NCBI GenBank assembly: GCA_030151505.1
Contig: JASLDQ010000103.1
Span: 1 to 8,146 of the forward strand
Reading direction: 5' to 3'
Origin: Chromobacteriaceae bacterium
Lineage (GTDB): Bacteria > Pseudomonadota > Gammaproteobacteria > Burkholderiales > Aquaspirillaceae
Length of the DNA: 8,146 nt
Shown here: piece after piece, positions 1 to 6,778 of the stretch
How the letters are laid out: each line of letters starts with the position of its first letter
Numbering within the stretch: position 1 is the first letter of the stretch
Notes under the pieces: model-generated
What the model saw: only the letters and a program-made list of their open reading frames with translations
What the model was told of the DNA's origin: nothing
Databases searched by the model: none
Position numbers and translations under genes: made by a program

Positions 1-946
1 AGAAGGCGCCTGGTCGTCGGCCGATCCGCTCAACGGCGCCAACACCGGCCACCGTCCGCGCGTCAAGGGCGGCTACTTCCCGGTCCCGCCGGTCGACAGC
101 TTCCAGGACATCCGCTCGCAGATGTGTCTGGTGCTGGAAGAGCTGGGCGTGCCGGTTGAAGTGCACCACCACGAAGTCGCCACCGCCGGCCAGTGCGAAA
201 TTGGCACCAAGTTCAGCACGCTGACCAAGCGCGCCGACTGGACCCAGACCCTGAAGTACGTGGTGCAGAACGTGGCCCACAGCTACGGCAAGACCGCCAC
301 CTTCATGCCGAAGCCGATCGTCGGCGACAACGGCTCGGGCATGCACGTGCACCAGTCGATCTGGAAGGACGGCCAGAACCTGTTCGCCGGTGACGGCTAC
401 GCCGGCCTGTCGGAAATGGCCCTGTACTACATCGGCGGCATCATCAAGCACGCCAAGGCTCTGAACGCCATCACCAACCCGGGCACCAACTCGTACAAGC
501 GCCTCGTGCCGCACTACGAAGCTCCGGTGAAGCTGGCCTACTCGGCCAAGAACCGCTCGGCCTCCATCCGCATTCCGCACGTGGCCAGCCCGAAGGCCCG
601 CCGCATCGAAGCCCGCTTCCCGGACCCTTCGGCCAACCCGTACCTGTGCTTCGCCGCCCTGATGATGGCCGGTCTGGACGGCATCCAGAACAAGATCCAC
701 CCGGGCGAACCGGCCAGCAAGAACCTGTACGACCTGCCGCCGGAAGAAGACGCGCTGATCCCGACCGTGTGCGCCTCGCTCGACGAAGCGCTCGACGCCC
801 TGAACAAGGACCGCGAGTTCCTGACCCGCGGCGGCGTGTTCAGCAATGACTGGATCGATGCCTACATCGACCTGAAGATGGGCGAAGTCAACCGCATCCG
901 CATGACCCCGCACCCGGTCGAATTCGACATGTACTACTCGCTGTAA
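1..946 (+). CDS. glnA: Glutamine synthetase type I, C-terminal two-thirds (5' end outside window)
   Basis: Cytosolic glutamine synthetase makes glutamine from glutamate, ammonia and ATP. The reading frame is open from base 2 (first codon GAA) to TAA at 944-946, giving 314 residues; the family is about 470, so some 155 N-terminal residues lie upstream. The first Met codon, at 122, is internal: family sequence ([18 protein letters not shown], then the FPVPP segment) is readable before it. Visible signatures are the metal/substrate-binding [12 protein letters not shown] segment, the ATP-region NGSGMHVH motif (about 329-352), the glutamate-flap segment [22 protein letters not shown] and [13 protein letters not shown]. 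The adenylylation tyrosine is present in NLYDLPPEE (Tyr codon 728-730), which is known in the family as the target of GlnE and marks the covalently regulated GSI-beta type. The promoter lies outside the window. A strong terminator follows 24 bases after the stop, so glnL and glnG downstream are probably not simple read-through products. Confidence 0.98.
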   Translation, partial: EGAWSSADPLNGANTGHRPRVKGGYFPVPPVDSFQDIRSQMCLVLEELGVPVEVHHHEVATAGQCEIGTKFSTLTKRADWTQTLKYVVQNVAHSYGKTATFMPKPIVGDNGSGMHVHQSIWKDGQNLFAGDGYAGLSEMALYYIGGIIKHAKALNAITNPGTNSYKRLVPHYEAPVKLAYSAKNRSASIRIPHVASPKARRIEARFPDPSANPYLCFAALMMAGLDGIQNKIHPGEPASKNLYDLPPEEDALIPTVCASLDEALDALNKDREFLTRGGVFSNDWIDAYIDLKMGEVNRIRMTPHPVEFDMYYSL

Positions 947-970
947 CAGGCGCAGGGAACTCCCCGCAAA

Positions 971-996
971 GGCGACACTCCGGTGTCGCCTTTTTT
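971..996 (+). terminator. Intrinsic terminator of glnA
   Basis: A perfect 8-bp stem, GGCGACAC (971-978) with GTGTCGCC (983-990), closes a TCCG loop and is followed directly by six T residues (991-996). It begins 24 bases after the glnA stop codon. The AAA before the stem can extend the pairing with the first T residues. Confidence 0.92.
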
Positions 997-1026
997 GTCA
1001 TCCCGAGCCAGCGTTTTCGCTATGAT
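995..1026 (+). promoter_or_regulatory. Weak candidate sigma-70 promoter for the DUF4124 gene
   Basis: TATGAT at 1021-1026 is a good -10 hexamer (5 of 6 to TATAAT). The best -35 match is TTGTCA at 995-1000, but the 20-base spacer is longer than the usual 16-18, and this -35 overlaps the T-run of the glnA terminator. Transcription would start near 1033, leaving a leader of about 24 bases. A promoter is needed somewhere here because a strong terminator separates the gene from glnA. The exact assignment is uncertain. Confidence 0.3.
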
Positions 1027-1056
1027 CAGATCACCTCACCCCGGAACGACCATGTC

Positions 1057-1536
1057 ATGAAAAGCCTTCTACTACCGCTTCTCGCCGGCGTACTCGTCCT
1101 GCCGGTGTCTGCCGCCACCATCTACAAAAACGTCGATGACGACGGCCACGTCACCTACTCCAATGTTCCGAACCGCGGCGCCAAGCCCTTGACCCTGCCG
1201 CCGATCAGCACCTACTCGTCACCGGCGCGGGCACCGGCTCCCGCCGCCAAGGCCGGCGGCAATAGCGGCAGCCAGCCCGGCTTTCCGAATGTGGACAGCG
1301 ACACGCAAAAGAACCGCGACCAGGGCCGTCGCCAGATTCTGGAGCAGGAGCTCGCCAACGAACAGAAGGCCTTAAGCGACGCTAGGAAGGCTCTGGAAGA
1401 AGGCAAGGCCATCCGCCTTGGCCCGGAACACAAGAATCCGGTCAAATACCAGGACCGGATCAAGCAGCTGGAAGACGCGGTCCGGGAACGGGAAAAGAAC
1501 ATCGACGCGCTGCAGAAGGAACTCGGCCGGGGCTGA
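1057..1536 (+). CDS. Exported DUF4124-domain protein with C-terminal coiled coil
   Basis: A 159-residue protein of unknown function. Residues 1-19 form a typical Sec signal peptide: Lys2, a Leu-rich core, then VSA before the likely cut ahead of Ala20. The mature start, ATIYKNVDDDGHVTYSNVP (20-38), matches the short DUF4124 motif (Y-K-x-V-D-x-x-G-x-x-x-Y-S-x-x-P), found on many small proteobacterial envelope proteins. A Pro/Ala/Ser/Gly-rich linker follows (about 45-80). Residues about 92-157 are charged and heptad-like (repeated Glu, Lys, Leu, Ala), predicting a helical coiled coil broken near the RLGPEHKNP stretch. The protein is therefore probably periplasmic. No lipobox or enzyme motif is visible. 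ATG 1057 is chosen because it begins the signal peptide; the Shine-Dalgarno is weak (CGGA about 11 bases away), and the overlapping ATG at 1052 stops at once. A gene of this type beside glnL is common in betaproteobacteria, but no functional link to nitrogen control is established. Confidence 0.85.
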   Translation: MKSLLLPLLAGVLVLPVSAATIYKNVDDDGHVTYSNVPNRGAKPLTLPPISTYSSPARAPAPAAKAGGNSGSQPGFPNVDSDTQKNRDQGRRQILEQELANEQKALSDARKALEEGKAIRLGPEHKNPVKYQDRIKQLEDAVREREKNIDALQKELGRG

Positions 1537-1548
1537 GGCACTGCGGCG

Positions 1549-1587
1549 CGGCAATCCTCCCTCCGGCCGGGCTCTGCGGGGTTGCCG
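1549..1587 (+). other. Possible hairpin without T-run in the DUF4124-glnL gap
   Basis: CGGCAA (1549-1554) pairs with TTGCCG (1582-1587). The stem can extend to about ten pairs with two G-U wobbles and encloses a GC-rich loop containing CCGGCCGG. It starts 12 bases after the DUF4124 stop. There is no T-run, so it is at best an RNA 3'-end stabiliser or a Rho-type end. The rest of the gap to 1702 is C/T-rich (1621-1676), with an imperfect dyad at 1595-1613 (CCGGCAC, 4-base centre, GTG-A-CCGG). I see no small gene there. Confidence 0.25.
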
Positions 1588-1702
1588 CCGGGAGCCGGCA
1601 CGCCAGTGACCGGCCCGCGTCGACCTCCCGCCGCCCCCCGGTCTGGCTCCTTCCCCTTCCCCGCCGCCCCGTACCCAGACAAGCTCTCGCCTGCCATCTC
1701 CA

Positions 1703-1718
1703 TGGCCTGCGTTTTGCT
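1703..1718 (+). promoter_or_regulatory. Candidate sigma-54 (-24/-12) promoter for glnL-glnG
   Basis: TGGCCTGCGTTTTGCT fits the RpoN consensus TGGCACG-N4-TTGCW. The -24 GG is at 1704-1705 and the -12 GC at 1716-1717, exactly ten bases apart. The TTGCT block is a full match and the -24 block matches 5 of 7. Transcription would begin near 1729, giving a leader of about 25 bases with the GGTGA ribosome-binding site at 1742-1746. The site is intergenic and directly before the gene for the kinase that controls the NtrC activator of sigma-54, so the context is favourable. No clear NtrC enhancer (GCAC-N7-GTGC) is visible in 1537-1702, which is the main weakness. Confidence 0.55.
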
Positions 1719-1752
1719 TTATGGAAACCATTGATCAATTCGGTGACTGCGC

Positions 1753-2817
1753 ATGCCTGACAACGCCTTTGCCGGCCTCGAACTTCTCGATACCGCCGTG
1801 CTTGCCGTGGACCGCCACGGTGCGATTCACCACGCCAATCCGGCGGCAGAAAACCTCCTGGCCCTGGGCAGCCGGGAACTGACACGGCTCACCCTCCCCG
1901 GCCTGTTCATCGACAGCCGGCCGCTGACCACCGGGCTCAATCTCGCCATCGGCGGCAGCCTCAGCTTCACCGAACACGACCTGACGCTCCAGACCGTCAA
2001 CCAGCAACAGCTGCACGTGTTCTGCACCATCACGCCGATCAGCGTCGGCCATTGCGACGCACTGATCGAGCTGCGGCCGATCGAACAGCAGATCCGCATC
2101 GCCAACGAGGAACGCCTGCTCATCCAGCAGCAGGCCAACCGCGAGCTGATCCGCAACCTCGCGCACGAAATCAAGAACCCCCTGGGCGGCATCCGCGGCG
2201 CGGCGCAGTTGCTGGCGCTGGAGCTGGAGGATCGCCCGGAACTGACCGAATACCTCGAGGTCATCACACAAGAGGCCCTGCGCCTGCAATCGCTGGTCGA
2301 CCGGCTGCTGGCGCCCAACCGCCGGCATATCCAGCCGGACGTCAACATCCACGAGGTGCTGGAGCGGGTGCGCAGCCTGGTGCTGGCCGAATATCCGGCC
2401 GGCCTCACCATCCGGCGCGACTACGACATCAGCCTGCCGCTGCTCACCGCCGACAAGGAGCAGTTGATCCAGGTCGTGCTCAATATCGTCAAGAACGCGG
2501 TGCAGGCCCTGAGCGGCGTCGGCGAAATCACGCTGCGCACGCGCATCGCCCGCCAGATCACGCTGGCCCGCAAGCGCTACCCGCTGGCGCTGCAACTGCA
2601 GATCATCGACAACGGCCCCGGCATTCCGGCGGAAATCCGTGATCACGTGTTCTATCCGCTCGTGACCGGCCGCGCCGAAGGCACCGGACTGGGCCTGACG
2701 CTGGCCCAGACTTTCGTGCATCAACACCAGGGCACCATCGAATTCGAATCGCGCCCGGGACGGACCTGCTTCACCGTCCTGCTGCCGATCATGGACAAAA
2801 CGGAGAAAAAACCATGA
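1753..2817 (+). CDS. glnL: Nitrogen-regulation sensor histidine kinase NtrB (NRII)
   Basis: This soluble cytosolic kinase/phosphatase of 354 residues (family about 350) sets the phosphorylation state of NtrC in response to PII (GlnB). Order of parts: a PAS-like sensor at about 9-110 (start LLDTAVLAVDRHGAIHHANP); a DHp/HisKA helix pair with the phospho-acceptor in NLAHEIKNP, His138 (codon 2164-2166; His139 in E. coli); and an ATP-binding domain with N box VVLNIVKNAVQAL (about 242-254), G1 DNGPGIP (about 284-290) and G2 EGTGLGLTLA (about 309-318). No transmembrane segment is present, which separates it from NtrY. The start is firm: an in-frame TGA at 1744-1746 sits just upstream, and GGTGA at 1742-1746 lies six bases before the ATG. 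The stop overlaps the glnG start (ATGA, 2814-2817). All catalytic motifs look intact. Likely driven by the sigma-54 candidate at 1703-1718. Confidence 0.96.
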   Translation: MPDNAFAGLELLDTAVLAVDRHGAIHHANPAAENLLALGSRELTRLTLPGLFIDSRPLTTGLNLAIGGSLSFTEHDLTLQTVNQQQLHVFCTITPISVGHCDALIELRPIEQQIRIANEERLLIQQQANRELIRNLAHEIKNPLGGIRGAAQLLALELEDRPELTEYLEVITQEALRLQSLVDRLLAPNRRHIQPDVNIHEVLERVRSLVLAEYPAGLTIRRDYDISLPLLTADKEQLIQVVLNIVKNAVQALSGVGEITLRTRIARQITLARKRYPLALQLQIIDNGPGIPAEIRDHVFYPLVTGRAEGTGLGLTLAQTFVHQHQGTIEFESRPGRTCFTVLLPIMDKTEKKP

Positions 2818-4223
2818 GCCAACCCGTCTGGATCATCGACGACGACAAGTCCATCCGCTGGGTGCTGGAAAAGGCACTGGGCCGCGCCGGCATCGGCTAC
2901 GAAAGCTTCAGCACCGCCGACGACGCCCTGAACGCCATGTACGACGACATTCCCAAGGTGGTGGTCAGCGACATCCGCATGCCGGGTACCGACGGTCTCA
3001 AGTTCCTCGGCAAGATCAAGGCCGATCACCCCAGCCTGCCGGTCATCGTCATGACCGCCCATTCCGATCTGGAAAGCGCGGTTTCGGCATTCCAGGGGGG
3101 GGCCTTCGAATACCTGCCCAAGCCCTTCGACATAGACCAGGCGGTCCAGCTGGTCGAACGGGCGCTGGAGGAGGCCGAGAGCGAGACCCGGCAGGACGAC
3201 GCCCCCGAGGCATTGCCGGTGCTGCTGGGGCAGGCACCGGCAATGCAGGACGTGTTCCGCGCCATCGGCCGCTTGTCGCAGTCTTCGGTGACGGTACTCA
3301 TCACCGGCGAGTCCGGCTCGGGCAAGGAACTGGTCGCCCATGCGCTGCACCGCCACTCCAACCGCGCCAGCAAGCCCTTCATCGCGATCAACACCGCCGC
3401 CATCCCCCGCGACCTGCTCGAGAGCGAACTGTTCGGTCACGAACGCGGCTCCTTCACCGGCGCCACCACCCAGCGGCGCGGCCGCTTCGAGGAGGCCGAA
3501 GGTGGCACCCTGTTCCTCGACGAAATCGGCGACATGCCGATCGAGCTGCAGACCCGGCTGCTGCGGGTGCTGTCGGATGGTCAGTTCTACCGTGTCGGTG
3601 GTCATTCGCCGATCAAGGCCAATGTACGGGTCATCGCCGCCACCCACCAGGACCTCGAAGTCCGGGTGAAGGACGGCCTGTTCCGGGAAGACCTGTTCCA
3701 CCGCCTCAATGTCATCCGCCTGCGCCTGCCGCCCTTGCGCGAACGGCGCGAGGACGTGGCCCTGCTGGCCCGCCATTTCCTGCACAAGAGCGCCGCTTCG
3801 CTCGGCGTCGAGGCCAAGCGCCTGTCGGAACCGGCCATGGAGCAGCTGCGCCACTATGGGTTTCCCGGCAACGTGCGCCAGCTGGAGAACATCTGCCACT
3901 GGCTGACCGTAATGGCGCCGGGTCAGACCATCGAACCGGCCGACCTGCCGCCGGAAATGAAGGACGCCGGGGCCATGCCCGCCCAGGGCGAATGCGACTG
4001 GCTGGTCCCGCTGGCCCATCTCGCCGCCGAGCGTCTGCGCCGCGGCGAAATCGGCATCATCGACGACCTGACCCGCCAGTTCGAAAGCACCCTGATCCGG
4101 ACGGCGCTGGCCCACACCGGCGGTCGCCGGGTCGAGGCCGCCCATATCCTTGGACTCGGACGCAACACGCTGACCCGCAAGGTGCAGGAACTCGGGATCG
4201 ATGCGGAACGGGACGAGGAATGA
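2814..4223 (+). CDS. glnG: Nitrogen-regulation response regulator NtrC (NRI), sigma-54 activator
   Basis: A DNA-binding enhancer protein of 469 residues that, when phosphorylated by GlnL, oligomerises and uses ATP to open sigma-54 promoters of nitrogen genes. The receiver domain (about 1-122) has the acidic pocket D9-D10-D11, phospho-Asp53 in VSDIRMPG, and Lys in YLPKPFD. The AAA+ domain (about 138-370) has Walker A GESGSGKE (165-172), Walker [12 protein letters not shown] (230-240, Asp236), the sigma-54 contact loop as GSFTGA (212-217, where GAFTGA is usual), and the arginine-rich PPLRERRED segment. The C-terminal Fis-type helix-turn-helix spans about 436-463 ([18 protein letters not shown]). 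ATG 2814 overlaps the glnL stop and has GGAG at 2802-2805, eight bases away, so translation is coupled. A run of eight G at 3095-3102 encodes Q94-G95-G96 and is a possible slippage site. A terminator follows 29 bases after the stop. Confidence 0.97.
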   Translation: MSQPVWIIDDDKSIRWVLEKALGRAGIGYESFSTADDALNAMYDDIPKVVVSDIRMPGTDGLKFLGKIKADHPSLPVIVMTAHSDLESAVSAFQGGAFEYLPKPFDIDQAVQLVERALEEAESETRQDDAPEALPVLLGQAPAMQDVFRAIGRLSQSSVTVLITGESGSGKELVAHALHRHSNRASKPFIAINTAAIPRDLLESELFGHERGSFTGATTQRRGRFEEAEGGTLFLDEIGDMPIELQTRLLRVLSDGQFYRVGGHSPIKANVRVIAATHQDLEVRVKDGLFREDLFHRLNVIRLRLPPLRERREDVALLARHFLHKSAASLGVEAKRLSEPAMEQLRHYGFPGNVRQLENICHWLTVMAPGQTIEPADLPPEMKDAGAMPAQGECDWLVPLAHLAAERLRRGEIGIIDDLTRQFESTLIRTALAHTGGRRVEAAHILGLGRNTLTRKVQELGIDAERDEE

Positions 4224-4252
4224 GGCAATGACAACTTCCCGTCGCCAACGAC

Positions 4253-4282
4253 AAAGGCCGGTGCGCAAGCACCGGCCTTTTT
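4253..4282. terminator. Convergent, probably bidirectional intrinsic terminator
   Basis: A perfect 12-bp stem, AAAGGCCGGTGC (4253-4264) with GCACCGGCCTTT (4269-4280), is closed by a GCAA (GNRA) tetraloop. On the + strand five T residues end it (4278-4282), serving glnG. Read from the other strand, the AAA at 4253-4255 becomes a short T-run for the gene that ends at 4295. The + direction is the stronger of the two. Confidence 0.92.
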
Positions 4283-4294
4283 CTAGTCTGCCTC

Positions 4295-6778
4295 TCAAGG
4301 TTCGACGGGTACCGGTTGCAGATGCGGCCTCTGCGTCAGCCAGGCCGGCAGTGCGGACGCCGCCATCGGCCGTCCCAGCCAGTAACCCTGCAACAGGTCG
4401 CACCCCTGCTCGCGCAGGAACAGCGCCTGCGCCTTGGTCTCCACGCCCTCGGCCACCACGACCAAGCCCAGCGAGTTCGCCATCAGCAGGATGGTCTCGA
4501 CGATGGTGCGGGTCTGTCCGTCGGTTTCCAGATCCTGAACAAAGGCCCGATCGATCTTGAGCCGGTCGAACGGCAGCCGCTTCAGATGGGCCAGGCTGGA
4601 ATACCCGGTGCCGAAATCGTCGATGGACAGCTTGACCCCCAGTCCGGCCAGCTGGCGCAGGCAGCCGATGGCGGCCTCCACGTCCTCCATCAGCATGCTC
4701 TCGGTGATTTCCAGCTCGAGCAGTTCCGGCGGCACGGCATGGCGCGTCAACGTCGCCCGGACCAGCTGCACCAGATCCGCATCGCGGAACTGGACGGCGG
4801 ACAGGTTGACCGCCATCGAGAGCCGCAGGCCCGCCCTCAGCCAGTCCGCCAGTTGTGCGCAGGCCTGGTCCAGCACCCAGGCACCGATGGCCCGGACCAG
4901 ACCGGTTTCTTCCGCAATCGGGATGAATGCCACCGGCGAGATCGCCCCCAGCTCGGGATTGTTCCAGCGCAGCAGGGCCTCGACCCCGGTGACCTCGTCA
5001 TGTTTCAGCGCCAGCTGCGGCTGGAACACCAGCGACAATTCGTTGCGGGCAAGGGCATGGTGCAGGGCATTTTCCAGGGCAAGCCTTTCCCGCAGTCCCT
5101 GCTTGAGCGCCTCGACGAACAGGCAGCAGGCATTGCGCCCGGAGGCCTTGGCCTTGTGCATGGCGACATCGGCGAAGCGGATCAGCTGTTCGGCCGTCCG
5201 CGCGTGCTCGGGCGCGCAGCTGATGCCGATGCTCGGGGTGATGGTCAGCGTATAACTCTTGACCTGATACGGCCGGGACAGAAGGTGCAGCAGTTCGGTC
5301 GTGCGCTCGACGGCACCATCGGCCGCCAGTCCGGGCAGGCACAGCAGGAATTCGTCTCCGCCATGCCGCGCGGCGAAGCCGTCCGCGCCGGCGTAATCGC
5401 GCAGGCGGCCGGCCACGGCAACCAGCAAGGCGTCCCCGACGCTGTGACCCAGGGTGTCGTTGATGGTCTTGAACCGGTCAAGGTCGATCAGCAGCAGGGT
5501 AACCGCCTCTTGCGAGCCCGGTGCGGCCGTCAATACCGCGTCGAGCGTGCGGGAAAAGGCAAAGCGGTTGAGCAGGCCGGTCAGGTCGTCATGCTCGGCC
5601 ATGAAGCGCAGGCGCCGCTCGCTGGCCTGACGTTCGCTCAGATCGTGCAGCAGGCACCAGACGTTTCCGCCGCCCCGACTCATCACCCGCAGCGATACCG
5701 GCATGCCTTCGGGCTTGTCGGGATGCGCCAGCAGCAACTCCACTTCGCTGCCATCGCGCTCGGCGCCATTGAGCACGACGTTCAGGCGGGAATGACTCAG
5801 TCCGTCGGTACAATCCGCCACCAGATCGACCAGCGGCCGCCCCACCAGCGCACCGGCTGAGCATCCCGTCAGCCGGGCGGCGGCGGGGTTGGCATCCCGC
5901 ACCACGCCTTGCTCATCCAGCATGACGATGCCTTCCTGGCTGGACTCGAACAGCGCGCAGTAACGGCGCGACGAGGCCTCGATTTCGGCCTGACGCCGAT
6001 CGAGCTCGGCCCGGTTGGTCTCGAGCCGGTCGGCCATGTCGTCGAGCGCGGCCCCGAGCCGGGCGATTTCGTCATCGCCATAGATGTGGGCGCGCACGTC
6101 CGGCTCCCCCCGCCCCAGCCGTTCGAGGGCTTCCACCATCCGCTCCAGCCGCCGGCTGATTGCCCAGCGGAAGGCGAGGTAGAGCATCAATGACAACGCC
6201 AGCAGCATCAGCCACGACACCAGCCCCTGCTGGATCGCCTCGTTGCGGGCCAGCGCCTTGTCGTAATCCAGATCGTAGCGCAGCACCAGCGTCCCCATCC
6301 GGCTGGAGCGCAGCTGGCCTGCATCCGGGGCCAGCCGGACGCCGGTATAGGCATCGATCCACCGGCCATGGCCGCCGTTCAGCAAGTGGGTGGTTTCGCG
6401 CGCCCGCACATGCTCGAGCACGGCCGGATCGAGGCCGAGACCAAGCGTGGCCAACGGTTGCCCCACCCACTCGAAGCGGCTGGCGGCCAGCACCTCACCA
6501 TCCGGCCCGACCAGCAACAGCGCCTCGACATTGGGCTCCGCACTCGAGACCGACAGGATGCGCTGCACCGACGACATGTCGCCGTTCAACAGGGGCTCGC
6601 TCATCACGCCATACAGCCGGCTCATGTCAGCCGTGGCGCTTTCTCGCCCGCGCGCCTCGATGTCTTCGTGCGAGCTCAGCAGATGCTGTCCGAGCGACAA
6701 GACCAGCAGGATCGTCAGCAACAACAGGATGAGTACGGGAACGAGGGTGCGGAGCGGATAGCGCAGCAACCGGGACAT
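4295..6778 (-). CDS. Inner-membrane sensor-HAMP-PAS-GGDEF-EAL protein (c-di-GMP synthase/phosphodiesterase)
   Basis: An 827-residue membrane protein that can in principle both make and degrade the second messenger c-di-GMP. Parts: TM1 (about 11-30), a periplasmic sensor region of about 154 residues (31-184) with no family I can name, TM2 (about 185-205), HAMP (about 203-255), a short coiled coil, PAS (about 272-385), GGDEF (about 393-552) and EAL (about 570-815). The cyclase motif RHGGDEF is intact (GGDEF 473-477). The inhibitory I-site RxxD, expected five residues before it, is absent. The EAL side keeps EAL (600-602 in GVEALLRW), NLSAVQF, LEITES, IDDFGTGYSS, KIDRAFV, AEGVET and LQGYWLGRP, so hydrolysis is likely. 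The start is ATG 6778-6776: it begins the TM1 leader, has GGGAG seven bases upstream, and forms TGATG with the upstream lipoprotein stop. The longer open frame (to 7054) would be Pro/Arg-rich out-of-frame sequence inside that gene. The tight coupling suggests that the lipoprotein feeds its sensor. The dominant activity in vivo cannot be read from sequence. Confidence 0.95.
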   Translation of the reverse strand: MSRLLRYPLRTLVPVLILLLLTILLVLSLGQHLLSSHEDIEARGRESATADMSRLYGVMSEPLLNGDMSSVQRILSVSSAEPNVEALLLVGPDGEVLAASRFEWVGQPLATLGLGLDPAVLEHVRARETTHLLNGGHGRWIDAYTGVRLAPDAGQLRSSRMGTLVLRYDLDYDKALARNEAIQQGLVSWLMLLALSLMLYLAFRWAISRRLERMVEALERLGRGEPDVRAHIYGDDEIARLGAALDDMADRLETNRAELDRRQAEIEASSRRYCALFESSQEGIVMLDEQGVVRDANPAAARLTGCSAGALVGRPLVDLVADCTDGLSHSRLNVVLNGAERDGSEVELLLAHPDKPEGMPVSLRVMSRGGGNVWCLLHDLSERQASERRLRFMAEHDDLTGLLNRFAFSRTLDAVLTAAPGSQEAVTLLLIDLDRFKTINDTLGHSVGDALLVAVAGRLRDYAGADGFAARHGGDEFLLCLPGLAADGAVERTTELLHLLSRPYQVKSYTLTITPSIGISCAPEHARTAEQLIRFADVAMHKAKASGRNACCLFVEALKQGLRERLALENALHHALARNELSLVFQPQLALKHDEVTGVEALLRWNNPELGAISPVAFIPIAEETGLVRAIGAWVLDQACAQLADWLRAGLRLSMAVNLSAVQFRDADLVQLVRATLTRHAVPPELLELEITESMLMEDVEAAIGCLRQLAGLGVKLSIDDFGTGYSSLAHLKRLPFDRLKIDRAFVQDLETDGQTRTIVETILLMANSLGLVVVAEGVETKAQALFLREQGCDLLQGYWLGRPMAASALPAWLTQRPHLQPVPVEP

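Noticed and set aside
1537..1702. NtrC enhancer site (GCAC-N7-GTGC) upstream of glnL
   Set aside because: The only GCAC-containing dyads (near 1538 and 1598) have the wrong spacing or only one matching arm.
1721..1875. ATG at 1721 opening a short frame that runs into glnL out of frame
   Set aside because: It has no ribosome-binding site, would lie before the expected transcript start near 1729, and encodes nothing recognisable.
1735..2727. 330-codon open frame on the - strand opposite glnL
   Set aside because: Antisense to glnL; Gln/Ala/Asp-rich shadow sequence without motifs.
2721..4403. 560-codon open frame on the - strand opposite glnG
   Set aside because: It lies wholly antisense to a well-supported glnG, runs over the 3' terminator, has low-complexity composition rich in Gly, Ala, Gln and Asp, and no domain. 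It is a codon-bias shadow in GC-rich DNA.
4316..5860. 514-codon open frame on the + strand opposite the GGDEF-EAL gene
   Set aside because: Antisense to an intact, motif-rich gene; composition is rich in Gln, Gly and Arg with no recognisable fold or ribosome-binding site.
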